Shown here: one piece after another, positions 1-6,664 of the stretch
How positions within the stretch are numbered: position 1 is the stretch's first letter
Layout of the letters: every line of letters starts with the position of its first letter
Assembly: GCA_033762055.1 (NCBI GenBank)
Contig: JANRLZ010000049.1
Coordinates: forward strand, 1-6,978
DNA length: 6,978 nt
Direction: 5' to 3'
Origin: M3007 sp033762055
GTDB taxonomy: Bacteria; Bacteroidota; Bacteroidia; Chitinophagales; Saprospiraceae
The notes under the pieces: generated by a model
Seen by the model: only the letters and a program-made list of their open reading frames with translations
Databases searched by the model: none
Told to the model about the DNA's origin: nothing
Translations under genes and position numbers: made by a program

Positions 1-1422
1 GGAACGCTCGTAAAAACGGTTCGGATCATCCTTGGCGTTGTACTTGTAGTCGAGTTCGAGCTTGGTGTGTTCCTTGTTTACCAGTTCGTTGATGGTGTGC
101 AATTCCGTGCTCAGCCGGTCGGAACCAATCACATAAATATAGTCGGGGTTAGCAGCGTGGCGCTCATCTACCCGGCCGATCATGTCAATGTTAATATCAA
201 CGGTGGTTTTATCCAGCGGGAAAAGCGGATAATCGGTGTAGAATTTGGAGCCGAGCAATCCTTTTTCTTCCCCGCTCACGAGCATGCAAACAACCGTTCG
301 TTTGGGGCCGATGCCTTGTTTTTTTGCTTCAGCAAAAGCGCGTGCAATTTCAATCACACCGGCAGTGCCGGAGGCATTGTCGTCGGCGCCATAGTAGATC
401 ACGGTGCTGTCGGCAATGCCGAGGTGGTCGTAGTGGGCGGTGACAAAAACATACTCTTTTTTGAGTTTTTCATCGGTGCCTTCAATAACAGCCAGCACGT
501 TCGAACCTTCCAGAAATTCCATTTCCTTGTCGAGTTGCACTTCGATTTTGGATTTGATTTTCACCGGTTTGAACTTTTCACCACCGCGCAAGTCGTTTAG
601 TTCGGCCTCCACTTTTTCGGCTTTATCACCCAAAATAGCCTTTGCTGTTGAAGGGGAAAGGAACAGGTTGGGGATAAATTCCTTTGCCTGGGTGGCGGCA
701 TCGGCGCTGGCGGGTTTCCAGCCATAAGCCGAAAGTGCTTTTCGGTTCTTTTTCAGGTTTTCATCAAAATTCGGGTCAATAATCAGTGCCATAGTGGCGC
801 CTTTTTTCTTCGCTAACTGTACTTTTTTTCGCCAGTCGAGGCTCCAGTTGGAGCGGTAATCCGAGCCGGTGATGAGCGATTTGCCCTCGGCCGTCATGGG
901 CTCACCGGCATAAAAAATCACCGCTTTCCCTTCCACTTCTGCTTTTCCGTAGTCGTTGTATTTAGGATCTTCGATGCCGTAACCCACAAAGATCACTTCT
1001 TTTACTTCGAGTTTCGGAACATCGGGGTTGAAGGCTGAATAGAGGTAAAAGTCGCTGCGATTGCGCAATTCCTGCGCTCCAACCTTGAACGACAGATTTT
1101 TCCAGGAATCGTTTTGCAACAGAATTTTTTGAAAAAAACCCTTGTCGCCCTTGGGCGGCAGACCGGCATTTTTGAATTGCCGGGCAATGTAATCGGCAGC
1201 CATGCGCTGGCCGGGTTCGCCGGTTTCACGGCCCTGCATGGAGTCGGATGCCAGCGCGTACACCAGTTCTTTCAATTCAGCAGCGGTAATGCCTTTGGCA
1301 AAGGCGGCGCCGTTGTTTTCAAGTTGGTAATCGCGGGTGAAAAGCGGAGTAGCATTGTCGTTTTGCGCTGAAAGCCCGGTGGCCGACAGCAGCAAGCATA
1401 AACCAATCAGTTTAAATTTCAT
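1..1422 (-). CDS. Secreted M28-family zinc aminopeptidase with PA domain (3' end beyond window)
   Basis: Exported metallopeptidase that probably removes N-terminal residues from peptides outside the cytoplasm. 474 codons are visible without interruption, read leftward from the ATG at 1422-1420; the frame is still open at base 1. Residues 1-19 form a signal peptide (MKFKLIGLCLLLSATGLSA, then QND). Cys9 is not in a good lipobox. A PA-type insert begins near residue 135 (LEVKEVIFVGYGIEDPKYND). The di-zinc core follows: His330 in AHYDH, the bridging Asp348 in GADDNASG, catalytic Glu385 with ligand Glu386 in SGEEKGLLGS, and Asp413 in NIDMIGR. The residue roles come from knowledge of family M28. 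The last ligand, a His expected shortly after the visible NRFYERS, lies just outside the window, so completeness cannot be judged. There is no Shine-Dalgarno sequence, as is usual in Bacteroidota. It is divergent from the VWA gene. Substrate specificity is unknown. The family call is very secure. Confidence 0.95.
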   Translation of the reverse strand, partial: MKFKLIGLCLLLSATGLSAQNDNATPLFTRDYQLENNGAAFAKGITAAELKELVYALASDSMQGRETGEPGQRMAADYIARQFKNAGLPPKGDKGFFQKILLQNDSWKNLSFKVGAQELRNRSDFYLYSAFNPDVPKLEVKEVIFVGYGIEDPKYNDYGKAEVEGKAVIFYAGEPMTAEGKSLITGSDYRSNWSLDWRKKVQLAKKKGATMALIIDPNFDENLKKNRKALSAYGWKPASADAATQAKEFIPNLFLSPSTAKAILGDKAEKVEAELNDLRGGEKFKPVKIKSKIEVQLDKEMEFLEGSNVLAVIEGTDEKLKKEYVFVTAHYDHLGIADSTVIYYGADDNASGTAGVIEIARAFAEAKKQGIGPKRTVVCMLVSGEEKGLLGSKFYTDYPLFPLDKTTVDINIDMIGRVDERHAANPDYIYVIGSDRLSTELHTINELVNKEHTKLELDYKYNAKDDPNRFYERS

Positions 1423-1466
1423 GAGTATTGTCAATTTTTGGGCGAAGCCCTTTTTTCAGAAATCAC

Positions 1467-1474
1467 CAAACGTA
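1467..1474 (-). promoter_or_regulatory. Candidate Bacteroidota -7 element for the M28 peptidase
   Basis: On the minus strand these bases read TACGTTTG, a full match to the Bacteroidota sigma-A -7 consensus TAnnTTTG. Transcription would begin roughly 35-40 bases before the peptidase start codon, a normal leader length. No TTTG lies at the usual -33 distance (the nearest one is too close), so the call rests on one element only. Confidence 0.35.
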
Positions 1475-1530
1475 TTTCTGTGCAAATTTTTGGAGATGAT
1501 TTGATTGCGGCACAGGTTTTCGCAGAATGT

Positions 1531-1600
1531 ATGCCAAAACGGCTTAAAAAGCAAAAACGGGGCGCAAATATCCTTAGAAACTGATTTAAAGTTTTGGCAT
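1531..1600. repeat. Perfect 10-base inverted repeat with 50-base spacer in the divergent gap
   Basis: ATGCCAAAAC at 1531-1540 is the exact reverse complement of GTTTTGGCAT at 1591-1600. The arms flank a 50-base A-rich spacer and lie between the divergent peptidase and VWA genes. In a gap of about 320 bases a chance perfect 10-base pair is uncommon but possible. It could be a two-site operator that loops, or a stem in a long leader transcript. No protein is known to bind it. A second, imperfect hairpin (AACATTTG, five T, CAAACGTT; 7 of 8 pairs) lies just beyond at 1609-1629. Confidence 0.5.
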
Positions 1601-1709
1601 TGCGTTCAAACATTTGTTTTTCAAACGTTAAACATCCCTATTCAGGCCCCGAAAAGAACATTCACGTCGAATGCGTGTTTCTGCCCGGCGCGTTTAGCGA
1701 GTTTTTATG

Positions 1710-1717
1710 CAATTTTG
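1710..1717 (+). promoter_or_regulatory. Candidate -7 element for the VWA gene
   Basis: CAATTTTG matches TAnnTTTG at all positions but the first. It sits 26 bases before the ATG, which would give a leader of only about 20 bases. There is no clear TTTG at -33. It is a weak but reasonably placed candidate for the promoter of the VWA and PorE-like gene pair. Confidence 0.3.
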
Positions 1718-1743
1718 CCGCCCGTTTTAAGTAACATTCCTGT

Positions 1744-3840
1744 ATGAACCTATCTTTTCAATACCCCGCCTGGTTTCTGATATTTTGTGCGTTGCTGGGA
1801 TTGGGCTATGCCATGCTTTTGTATTACCGCGATACTACTTTTCGCGAACAGGCCAGGCAGTTGCATCGCTGGCTGGGGGTTGTGCGTTGGCTGGTGGTAA
1901 CCTTGCTAAGTGCGCTGCTGCTTTCCCCCTTGCTGAAAAGTTTTTTTACCGAAACAAAAAAACCGATTGTCGTACTCGCTCAAGACCACTCTGAAAGTGT
2001 AGCCAACGATTTGAAAGGGGAAGCGCTGGAACGCTACAAACAGGACTGGAGCGGATTGAAAAGTGCCCTGGCTGATAATTACGAAGTACACGAACTTGCT
2101 TTTGGCGACCAGGTAAGGGAAGGTGTTGATTTTAATTTTTCTGAAAAAGTGACCAATCTCTCCGAATTGCTGCGCGGGGTGTATGATCTCTACGGTGGAC
2201 AAAACCTCGGCGCCGTGGTACTCGCAACCGATGGTATTTACAACGAAGGCAGCAATCCCGCCTACTCCGACGCACCACTGGCTGCTCCGGTATATGCCAT
2301 TGCATTGGGAGACACGACGCCGAAAATGGATTTGTTGGTAAAACGCGTTTTTCACAACAAAATAGCCTATCTCGGCGATAAATTCACGATTCAGGTTGAT
2401 CTTGCGGCCACCAACCTGGCCGGCAAACAAACCGTACTGAACATCTCCAAATCAAGCGGCGGAGAACTAAAACAGGTACAAAGCATCCCGGTTTCAATTA
2501 ACGGAAACGATTTTTTTGTCACCAAAGAAGTTCAACTGGACGCTGAAGAAGCCGGTGTTGTTTCCTACGTCATTTCAGCGGCGGCCTTGCCGGGCGAAGC
2601 AAGTACGGCGAATAACCGTCGCGAAATTTTCATAGACGTACTCGACGCCCGCCAGAAAATTCTGTTGCTGGCCAATAGTCCCCACCCGGATCTTTCCGCT
2701 ATCAAAACCACCCTCGAAAACAATAAAAACTACCAGGTTTCCACGGCATTTATCAATGATCCTGGGCTGGATGCCGGCAAATTCGATTTTATCGTTCTCC
2801 ACAACCTGCCTTCCACAAGCAATGATTGTTCCGGCCTGCTCAATACCCTGAACAACAAACGGATACCGCGGCTTTTTATCGCCGGCATGCAAACCGGCTA
2901 CCCGGCCCTGGCTCGCGCGCAAAACCTTGTTAGTTTGCAAAGCGACGGTTCGCAAAGCGACGAGGTGCAGGGGCGCGTTTCGCCACAATTTGCCGCTTTT
3001 ACCCTGAGTCCCCGACTGATCGAGGAACTGCCCCGATTCAATCCCATGACGTCTGCATTCGGCAACTTCGGCGCCACACCGCAGGCGCAGGTGCTGCTCC
3101 GCAAGCGGATCGGTAAGGTGGATACCGAACAACCCTTGCTGGCTTTTGGCGAAACCGACGGCATAAAAACGGGATTATTGCTCGGCGAGGGCCTCTGGCG
3201 CTGGCGTTTGTTCGACTTTTTACAGCACCAAAACCACGAAATTTTTGATGAACTGGTGGGCAAAACCGTGCAGTATTTGTCGAAGAAAGAAGACAAACGC
3301 AAATTCCGCATCACGCTCGACAAAAATATTTTTAATGAAAACGAGCCGGTGGTTTTTGGTGCTGAATTGTACAACGACAACTACGAATTGGTAAACGAAC
3401 CCGACGTGGCCCTCAGCGTCCGAAACCGAGAGGGGAAAGAATTTACCTATACGTTTAACAAGATCGGGAAAGGCTACACGCTCAATGCAGGCATTTTGCC
3501 GGTAGGCCCATATACCTACAAGGCTACGGTAAACTTTAACGGCCAGAACCTGTCGGCAGAAGGTCGTTTCAGTGTACAACCCATCGAGATGGAGTTATTT
3601 GAAACTACTGCCAACCACGCGGTGTTGCGACAGTTGAGCACAAAATTCGGCGGAGAAATACTTTATCCCGGTCAGTTAGCCGCCGTTGCCGAAAAAATCA
3701 AGGCGAACGAAACCGTCAAGCCTGTCATTTACCAAACCGCCGAAACCAACCCGCTCATCAATCTGAAATGGATCTTTGCCCTGCTGGCGCTCCTGCTTAC
3801 CGCAGAGTGGTTCTTGCGGCGCTATTTCGGGGCGTATTGA
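1744..3840 (+). CDS. Membrane-anchored VWA-domain protein with GATase-like central domain
   Basis: 698-residue envelope protein of unknown exact role. Two hydrophobic segments lie near the N terminus (about 6-27 and 46-66) and a third close to the C terminus (about 674-691), so the bulk of the chain should lie between membrane anchors, probably in the periplasm. Residues about 74-190 are a von Willebrand A domain with a complete-looking MIDAS: Asp81-x-Ser83-x-Ser85, Thr137 and Asp163 in ATDG. A beta-sandwich-like stretch follows at about 196-300. Next comes a class-I glutamine-amidotransferase-like fold starting at ILLLANSPHPD (306-316), with no visible Cys-His-Glu triad. A GEGLWRWRLFDF motif is at 481-492 and a second Ig-like region at about 520-612. 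The fold calls outside the VWA domain are inference from pattern. Such proteins are usually annotated as hypothetical or VWA-containing in Bacteroidota, and none is well characterised to my knowledge. It leads a probable operon with the PorE-like gene. Confidence 0.85.
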   Translation: MNLSFQYPAWFLIFCALLGLGYAMLLYYRDTTFREQARQLHRWLGVVRWLVVTLLSALLLSPLLKSFFTETKKPIVVLAQDHSESVANDLKGEALERYKQDWSGLKSALADNYEVHELAFGDQVREGVDFNFSEKVTNLSELLRGVYDLYGGQNLGAVVLATDGIYNEGSNPAYSDAPLAAPVYAIALGDTTPKMDLLVKRVFHNKIAYLGDKFTIQVDLAATNLAGKQTVLNISKSSGGELKQVQSIPVSINGNDFFVTKEVQLDAEEAGVVSYVISAAALPGEASTANNRREIFIDVLDARQKILLLANSPHPDLSAIKTTLENNKNYQVSTAFINDPGLDAGKFDFIVLHNLPSTSNDCSGLLNTLNNKRIPRLFIAGMQTGYPALARAQNLVSLQSDGSQSDEVQGRVSPQFAAFTLSPRLIEELPRFNPMTSAFGNFGATPQAQVLLRKRIGKVDTEQPLLAFGETDGIKTGLLLGEGLWRWRLFDFLQHQNHEIFDELVGKTVQYLSKKEDKRKFRITLDKNIFNENEPVVFGAELYNDNYELVNEPDVALSVRNREGKEFTYTFNKIGKGYTLNAGILPVGPYTYKATVNFNGQNLSAEGRFSVQPIEMELFETTANHAVLRQLSTKFGGEILYPGQLAAVAEKIKANETVKPVIYQTAETNPLINLKWIFALLALLLTAEWFLRRYFGAY

Positions 3841-3892
3841 ACAGATGGAAAAATTTTTCCTCTTAAACACCGTTTTGCCCAAAAAACTACCC

Positions 3893-5821
3893 ATGCGCGC
3901 CCAGTTCATCGCACTGATTTGCTTGTTTTTCGCCCAAATCGGCCGTTCTCAAAGCTACACCACGACCCAAACCACCTCTGAAAAAGCACTTTCGGCCTTT
4001 AATGAGGGAAGGATGGAGGCCGCGCGCGGACAAAATGCCATCGCCCAGGGATATTTTGAAAAGGCTTTGCGCGCCGACCCAAAATTCATTGACGCTAAAC
4101 TGGCGCTGGCCGACAACTACAGCGAACTCCGCGATTTTTTCAAGGCAGAAACACATTTTGAAGCGGCCATCGCCCTCGACAGCAACTATGCGCCTGCCGC
4201 TTTTTTGTTGTTGGCAAAGACAGAATGGCAACTGGATAAATTTGACGAATGTGCCGCGCATATTCACTCGTATTTGCGCAGCCAACCCAAAAATGAACGC
4301 AGCAAACGCGCCGCCGAACAACTCCTGGCCTCCGCGCAATTTGCCGCAAATGCCGTAAAAAATCCGGTAGCGTTCAACCCCCAACCCGTCGGCGATTCAA
4401 TCAACACAAAATGGAATGAATATTTCCCCTCTCTCACCGCCGACGGCGAAGTGCTGATATTTACCCGCCGCGATCTTGAAAACGACGAAAATTTTTACCG
4501 CAGCGAATCAAACAAGGGCATCTGGAGCCGCCCCGAGCCGCTCACCGGTGTCAATACGCCCGACAACGAAGGCGCACAGGCCATTAGCCCCGACGGATCA
4601 TGGCTCATCTTTACCGGCTGTAACCGTATGGGCGACGGGTCGCAGGGGGCCTGCGACCTGTACTGGTCACAATTGCGAAAAAATGGCTGGACCAAGCCGG
4701 TTCCATTCAGTTCCATCATCAATTCGCCCGACTGGGATGCGCAACCCACCATTGGCGCCGATAATAAAACCGTGATTTTCACCAGTAATCGTCCGGGAAC
4801 CAGGGGCAGCATGGATTTGTGGCAAACCGTCCGCGGCGCCGACGGAAAATGGGGCAAGCCGGAAAACCTGGGGCCGAAGATCAATACGCCGGGAAAAGAT
4901 CATACGCCTTTTTTGCACCCCGACGGTCAAACGCTTTTTTTTGCTTCCGACAGTCTGCCAGGTATGGGCGGCAGCGATATTTTCTTTTCCCGTCGGCAAC
5001 CCGACGGCGCCTGGGGAACCCCGCAAAACCTGGGCTATCCAATCAATACCAAAGGGGAAGAAGGCATGCTGGTGGTGAGTCTCGATGGGCGAACTGCTTA
5101 CTTTGCCAGCGACCGGCCCGGAGGGCGGGGGGGGCTGGATATTTACACCTTTGAGTTGCCTGAGTTCGCCCGTCCGCAGCCGGTTACTTACGCCAAAGCA
5201 CAAGTTACCGATGCTACAACCGGTTACCCCATCACCGCCAAAGTGGAATTTACCGACCTGAAAAGTGGAAAGGTATTTGTGAGCGCGACCACCAAATCAG
5301 ACGGTACTTTTTTGGTTTGCTTGCCGGCAGGAAAGGAGTATGCTTTAAATGTCAACAAGGATAAATACCTGTTTTTTTCTGAAAACTTCAATCTTGAAGG
5401 CAATGCCAGTCTTGAAAAGCCATTTCTGTTGAACATCGAATTACAGCCCATCGGCACAGACGACTCCACAGTGAAGGCAAGCAAACCGGTCGTATTGCGC
5501 AATGTGTTTTTTGAAACCGGATCGGCAGCCTTGCGGCCCGAATCGTTGGGCGAACTCGACCGACTGGCCCAACTCCTGCTTGAGGCGTCTGAACTGAAAA
5601 TTCAGATCAACGGGCATACCGATAATGTCGGCGATGAAGTTTCCAACCAAAAACTATCCGAACAACGCGCCCGCTCCGTATGGGAATATCTGCGTACAAA
5701 AGGGATTGCAGAAACGCGCCTTCTCTTCAAAGGATTCGGAGAATCCCGTCCGCTGGAGCCGAACGACACCCCGGAGGGGCGCGCCAGAAACCGGCGGACG
5801 GAATTTGAAGTCTGGAAATAA
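3893..5821 (+). CDS. TPR / PD40 propeller / CRD-like / OmpA-domain envelope protein (PorE-like architecture)
   Basis: Exported protein of 642 residues that should anchor to peptidoglycan. From the ATG at 3893 it opens with a compact signal peptide (MRAQFIALICLFFAQIGRSQ). An upstream in-frame ATG at 3845 (658 residues), only 4 bases after the preceding stop, is also possible but would put 16 extra residues before the signal. TPR-like helices span about 27-150. Five PD40/TolB-type blades lie at about 176-192, 226-243, 282-299, 337-353 and 389-410 (SPDG...IF and DGxTxYFASDRPG patterns). A carboxypeptidase-regulatory-like beta domain is at about 434-520. The OmpA domain is at about 534-642, with NGHTDNVG carrying Asp577, LSEQRARS carrying Arg592, and a final ARNRRTEF, the standard diaminopimelate-binding residues. 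The domain order matches PorE of the type IX secretion system, but no lipobox Cys follows the signal and no porP neighbour is visible. A paralogue is therefore more likely than PorE itself. Confidence 0.9.
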   Translation: MRAQFIALICLFFAQIGRSQSYTTTQTTSEKALSAFNEGRMEAARGQNAIAQGYFEKALRADPKFIDAKLALADNYSELRDFFKAETHFEAAIALDSNYAPAAFLLLAKTEWQLDKFDECAAHIHSYLRSQPKNERSKRAAEQLLASAQFAANAVKNPVAFNPQPVGDSINTKWNEYFPSLTADGEVLIFTRRDLENDENFYRSESNKGIWSRPEPLTGVNTPDNEGAQAISPDGSWLIFTGCNRMGDGSQGACDLYWSQLRKNGWTKPVPFSSIINSPDWDAQPTIGADNKTVIFTSNRPGTRGSMDLWQTVRGADGKWGKPENLGPKINTPGKDHTPFLHPDGQTLFFASDSLPGMGGSDIFFSRRQPDGAWGTPQNLGYPINTKGEEGMLVVSLDGRTAYFASDRPGGRGGLDIYTFELPEFARPQPVTYAKAQVTDATTGYPITAKVEFTDLKSGKVFVSATTKSDGTFLVCLPAGKEYALNVNKDKYLFFSENFNLEGNASLEKPFLLNIELQPIGTDDSTVKASKPVVLRNVFFETGSAALRPESLGELDRLAQLLLEASELKIQINGHTDNVGDEVSNQKLSEQRARSVWEYLRTKGIAETRLLFKGFGESRPLEPNDTPEGRARNRRTEFEVWK

Positions 5822-5828
5822 AACCGAC

Positions 5829-6467
5829 TCAATTACGGTCAAAGACCGCCGCATCAAAGCCTTTTTCTTCCAATTGGTCGGCGATGCGAATCGCTGCGTT
5901 TTTATCATTTGAGCGGAATACCACAACGGCGGCTTTCCCGTCTTTTGTTTTGGAAATTTCGGCATTCGGGTAGCCGGCCTTGATGACTTCTTCGAGACGG
6001 CGACGTGCCCCATCCATGTAGGCGAAGGTGCCCACCCGCACTGCCCAACGGCCGGAGCCGGGGCCTTTTACGGCGCTCACGCCTTTTTTCGTGGTTGTGC
6101 TGGTAGAGGGTTTGGCGGTACTGCTCAGTTTTTGCGGGGCGGCGGTCGTTGTAGTTTTGGCGCTCTTTGTGGCGGCTTCATCTTCCACGCCATCTTTCGA
6201 TACGGTTGATTTGGGTGGTGTAGCGCCGGTTTTCGTGGTCGTTTTTGCGTTGCTGGTGTCGGTAGAAGCATAGGAACTACCGGAAGAGGCGGTCGTATCA
6301 TCCTCTGCATAACCCATTTCGCGGAGCGTTTCCTGCAATTCGGCTTCTTCCTGGGCTTTCAGGGCCTTCTCCCGCTTTTGTTTTTCACACGCGTAATAAC
6401 CCGCTGCCAGGATGAACAAGCCTAAAAGGCCAAAGAGGACATAGGTAAGGACATTATTGCTTTTCAT
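5829..6467 (-). CDS. Bitopic SPOR-domain protein
   Basis: 212-residue membrane protein expected to bind denuded septal peptidoglycan, a property established for SPOR domains. One transmembrane helix lies at about 7-25 (VLTYVLFGLLGLFILAAGYY). Cys27 follows it, but YYAC is a poor lipobox, so an inner-membrane anchor is favoured over a lipoprotein. A charged helix (about 28-52, rich in Lys and Glu) leads to a Thr/Ser/Ala/Lys-rich linker (about 57-138) that would span the periplasm. The SPOR domain covers about 140-211, starting RWAVRVGTFAYMDGARRRLEEV and ending GFDAAVFDRN. The start ATG at 6467-6465 gives an immediate membrane segment, and no Shine-Dalgarno sequence is seen. It is convergent with the OmpA-domain gene, with 7 bases between stops. 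A cell-division role is inference; Bacteroidota carry many SPOR proteins of unassigned function. Confidence 0.92.
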   Translation of the reverse strand: MKSNNVLTYVLFGLLGLFILAAGYYACEKQKREKALKAQEEAELQETLREMGYAEDDTTASSGSSYASTDTSNAKTTTKTGATPPKSTVSKDGVEDEAATKSAKTTTTAAPQKLSSTAKPSTSTTTKKGVSAVKGPGSGRWAVRVGTFAYMDGARRRLEEVIKAGYPNAEISKTKDGKAAVVVFRSNDKNAAIRIADQLEEKGFDAAVFDRN

Positions 6468-6516
6468 ACTGTTCTTGTCTTGCGTTTAGAAGGTTAAAAG
6501 TGCTGATTTTCAGGGG

Positions 6517-6524
6517 CTAAGGTA
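6517..6524 (-). promoter_or_regulatory. Weak candidate -7 element for the SPOR gene
   Basis: The minus strand reads TACCTTAG here, one mismatch from TAnnTTTG, about 50 bases before the SPOR start codon. No -33 element is at a suitable distance. Listed only because it is the best match on this strand in the gap. Confidence 0.2.
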
Positions 6525-6561
6525 AGTGGTAGAAATATTGTTTGTTAGAAGTTTTCAATTT

Positions 6562-6588
6562 CATGTCAACCATTCTGTGCTTGACATG
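6562..6588. promoter_or_regulatory. Candidate operator: 8+8-base dyad overlapping the flavoprotein promoter
   Basis: CATGTCAA at 6562-6569 is the exact reverse complement of TTGACATG at 6581-6588, with an 11-base spacer, so the half-site centres are 19 bases apart, close to two helical turns. The right half-site contains the TTG proposed as the -33 element of the plus-strand promoter. This spacing and position suit a dimeric regulator that blocks or recruits RNA polymerase. No regulator gene is visible nearby and I cannot name the family. Confidence 0.45.
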
Positions 6589-6607
6589 TTAAGGCGGCTT
6601 ACTTTTG
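6581..6607 (+). promoter_or_regulatory. Bacteroidota-type promoter for the flavoprotein gene
   Basis: TACTTTTG at 6600-6607 matches the -7 consensus TAnnTTTG exactly and is followed by C, as is common. A TTG at 6581-6583 lies 16 bases upstream, slightly short of the usual -33 spacing. Transcription would begin near 6613, leaving a leader of about 50 bases before the ATG at 6665. It is the best-formed promoter in the window. Confidence 0.6.
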
Positions 6608-6623
6608 CGCGCCTTTTTGCTGC

Positions 6624-6650
6624 CGGGGCAGGCGTTTTTAAAACGCCCCG
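6624..6650 (+). repeat. Leader inverted repeat with two competing pairings
   Basis: GGCGTTTT at 6631-6638 and AAAACGCC at 6640-6647 form a perfect inverted repeat around a single T. As RNA this would be a 7-base-pair stem with a 3-base loop. The flanking CGGGGC (6624-6629) and GCCCCG (6645-6650) pair perfectly too but share bases 6645-6647 with the first stem, so the two folds exclude each other. It sits between the predicted transcription start and the ATG of the flavoprotein gene. No U-tract follows, so it is not an ordinary terminator. Confidence 0.45.
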
Positions 6651-6664
6651 CAATTTTCCGAGAC

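Larger units (their letters stand above)
1423..1743. other. 321-base divergent intergenic region without a convincing gene
   Basis: This gap separates the two divergent start codons. The short open frames in it (for example 1505-1747 on the plus strand) have no recognisable domain, and the peptide composition does not look natural, so I call no gene. It holds two candidate promoter elements, the 10-base inverted repeat at 1531-1600, the imperfect hairpin at 1609-1629, and two copies of TTCAAAC (1605-1611 and 1620-1626) spaced 15 bases apart. No RNA gene or riboswitch fold is recognisable. Confidence 0.6.

Noticed and set aside
67..600. Plus-strand open frame of 177 codons opposite the M28 peptidase
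   Set aside because: It lies wholly antisense to a coding frame that carries the M28 metal-binding motifs; its translation is Phe/Val-rich with no domain.
1505..1747. Plus-strand 80-codon frame in the divergent gap
   Set aside because: No domain, odd composition, overlap with the VWA start and with promoter-like elements; not supported as a gene.
1906..2430. Minus-strand 174-codon frame opposite the VWA gene
   Set aside because: Shadow of the VWA frame; the plus-strand translation has MIDAS motifs and the reverse has none.
2575..3132. Minus-strand 185-codon frame opposite the VWA gene
   Set aside because: Shadow frame without recognisable motifs.
5836..5848. Small hairpin CGGTC-AAA-GACCG just after the OmpA-domain gene, considered as a terminator
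   Set aside because: Stem of only 5 pairs, no adjacent U-tract on either strand, and it lies in the codons for the last SPOR residues, which explain it.
6235..6300. Repetitive codons in the SPOR protein linker, considered as a DNA repeat
   Set aside because: They reflect a Thr/Ser/Ala-rich low-complexity linker with varied codons and no regular unit.
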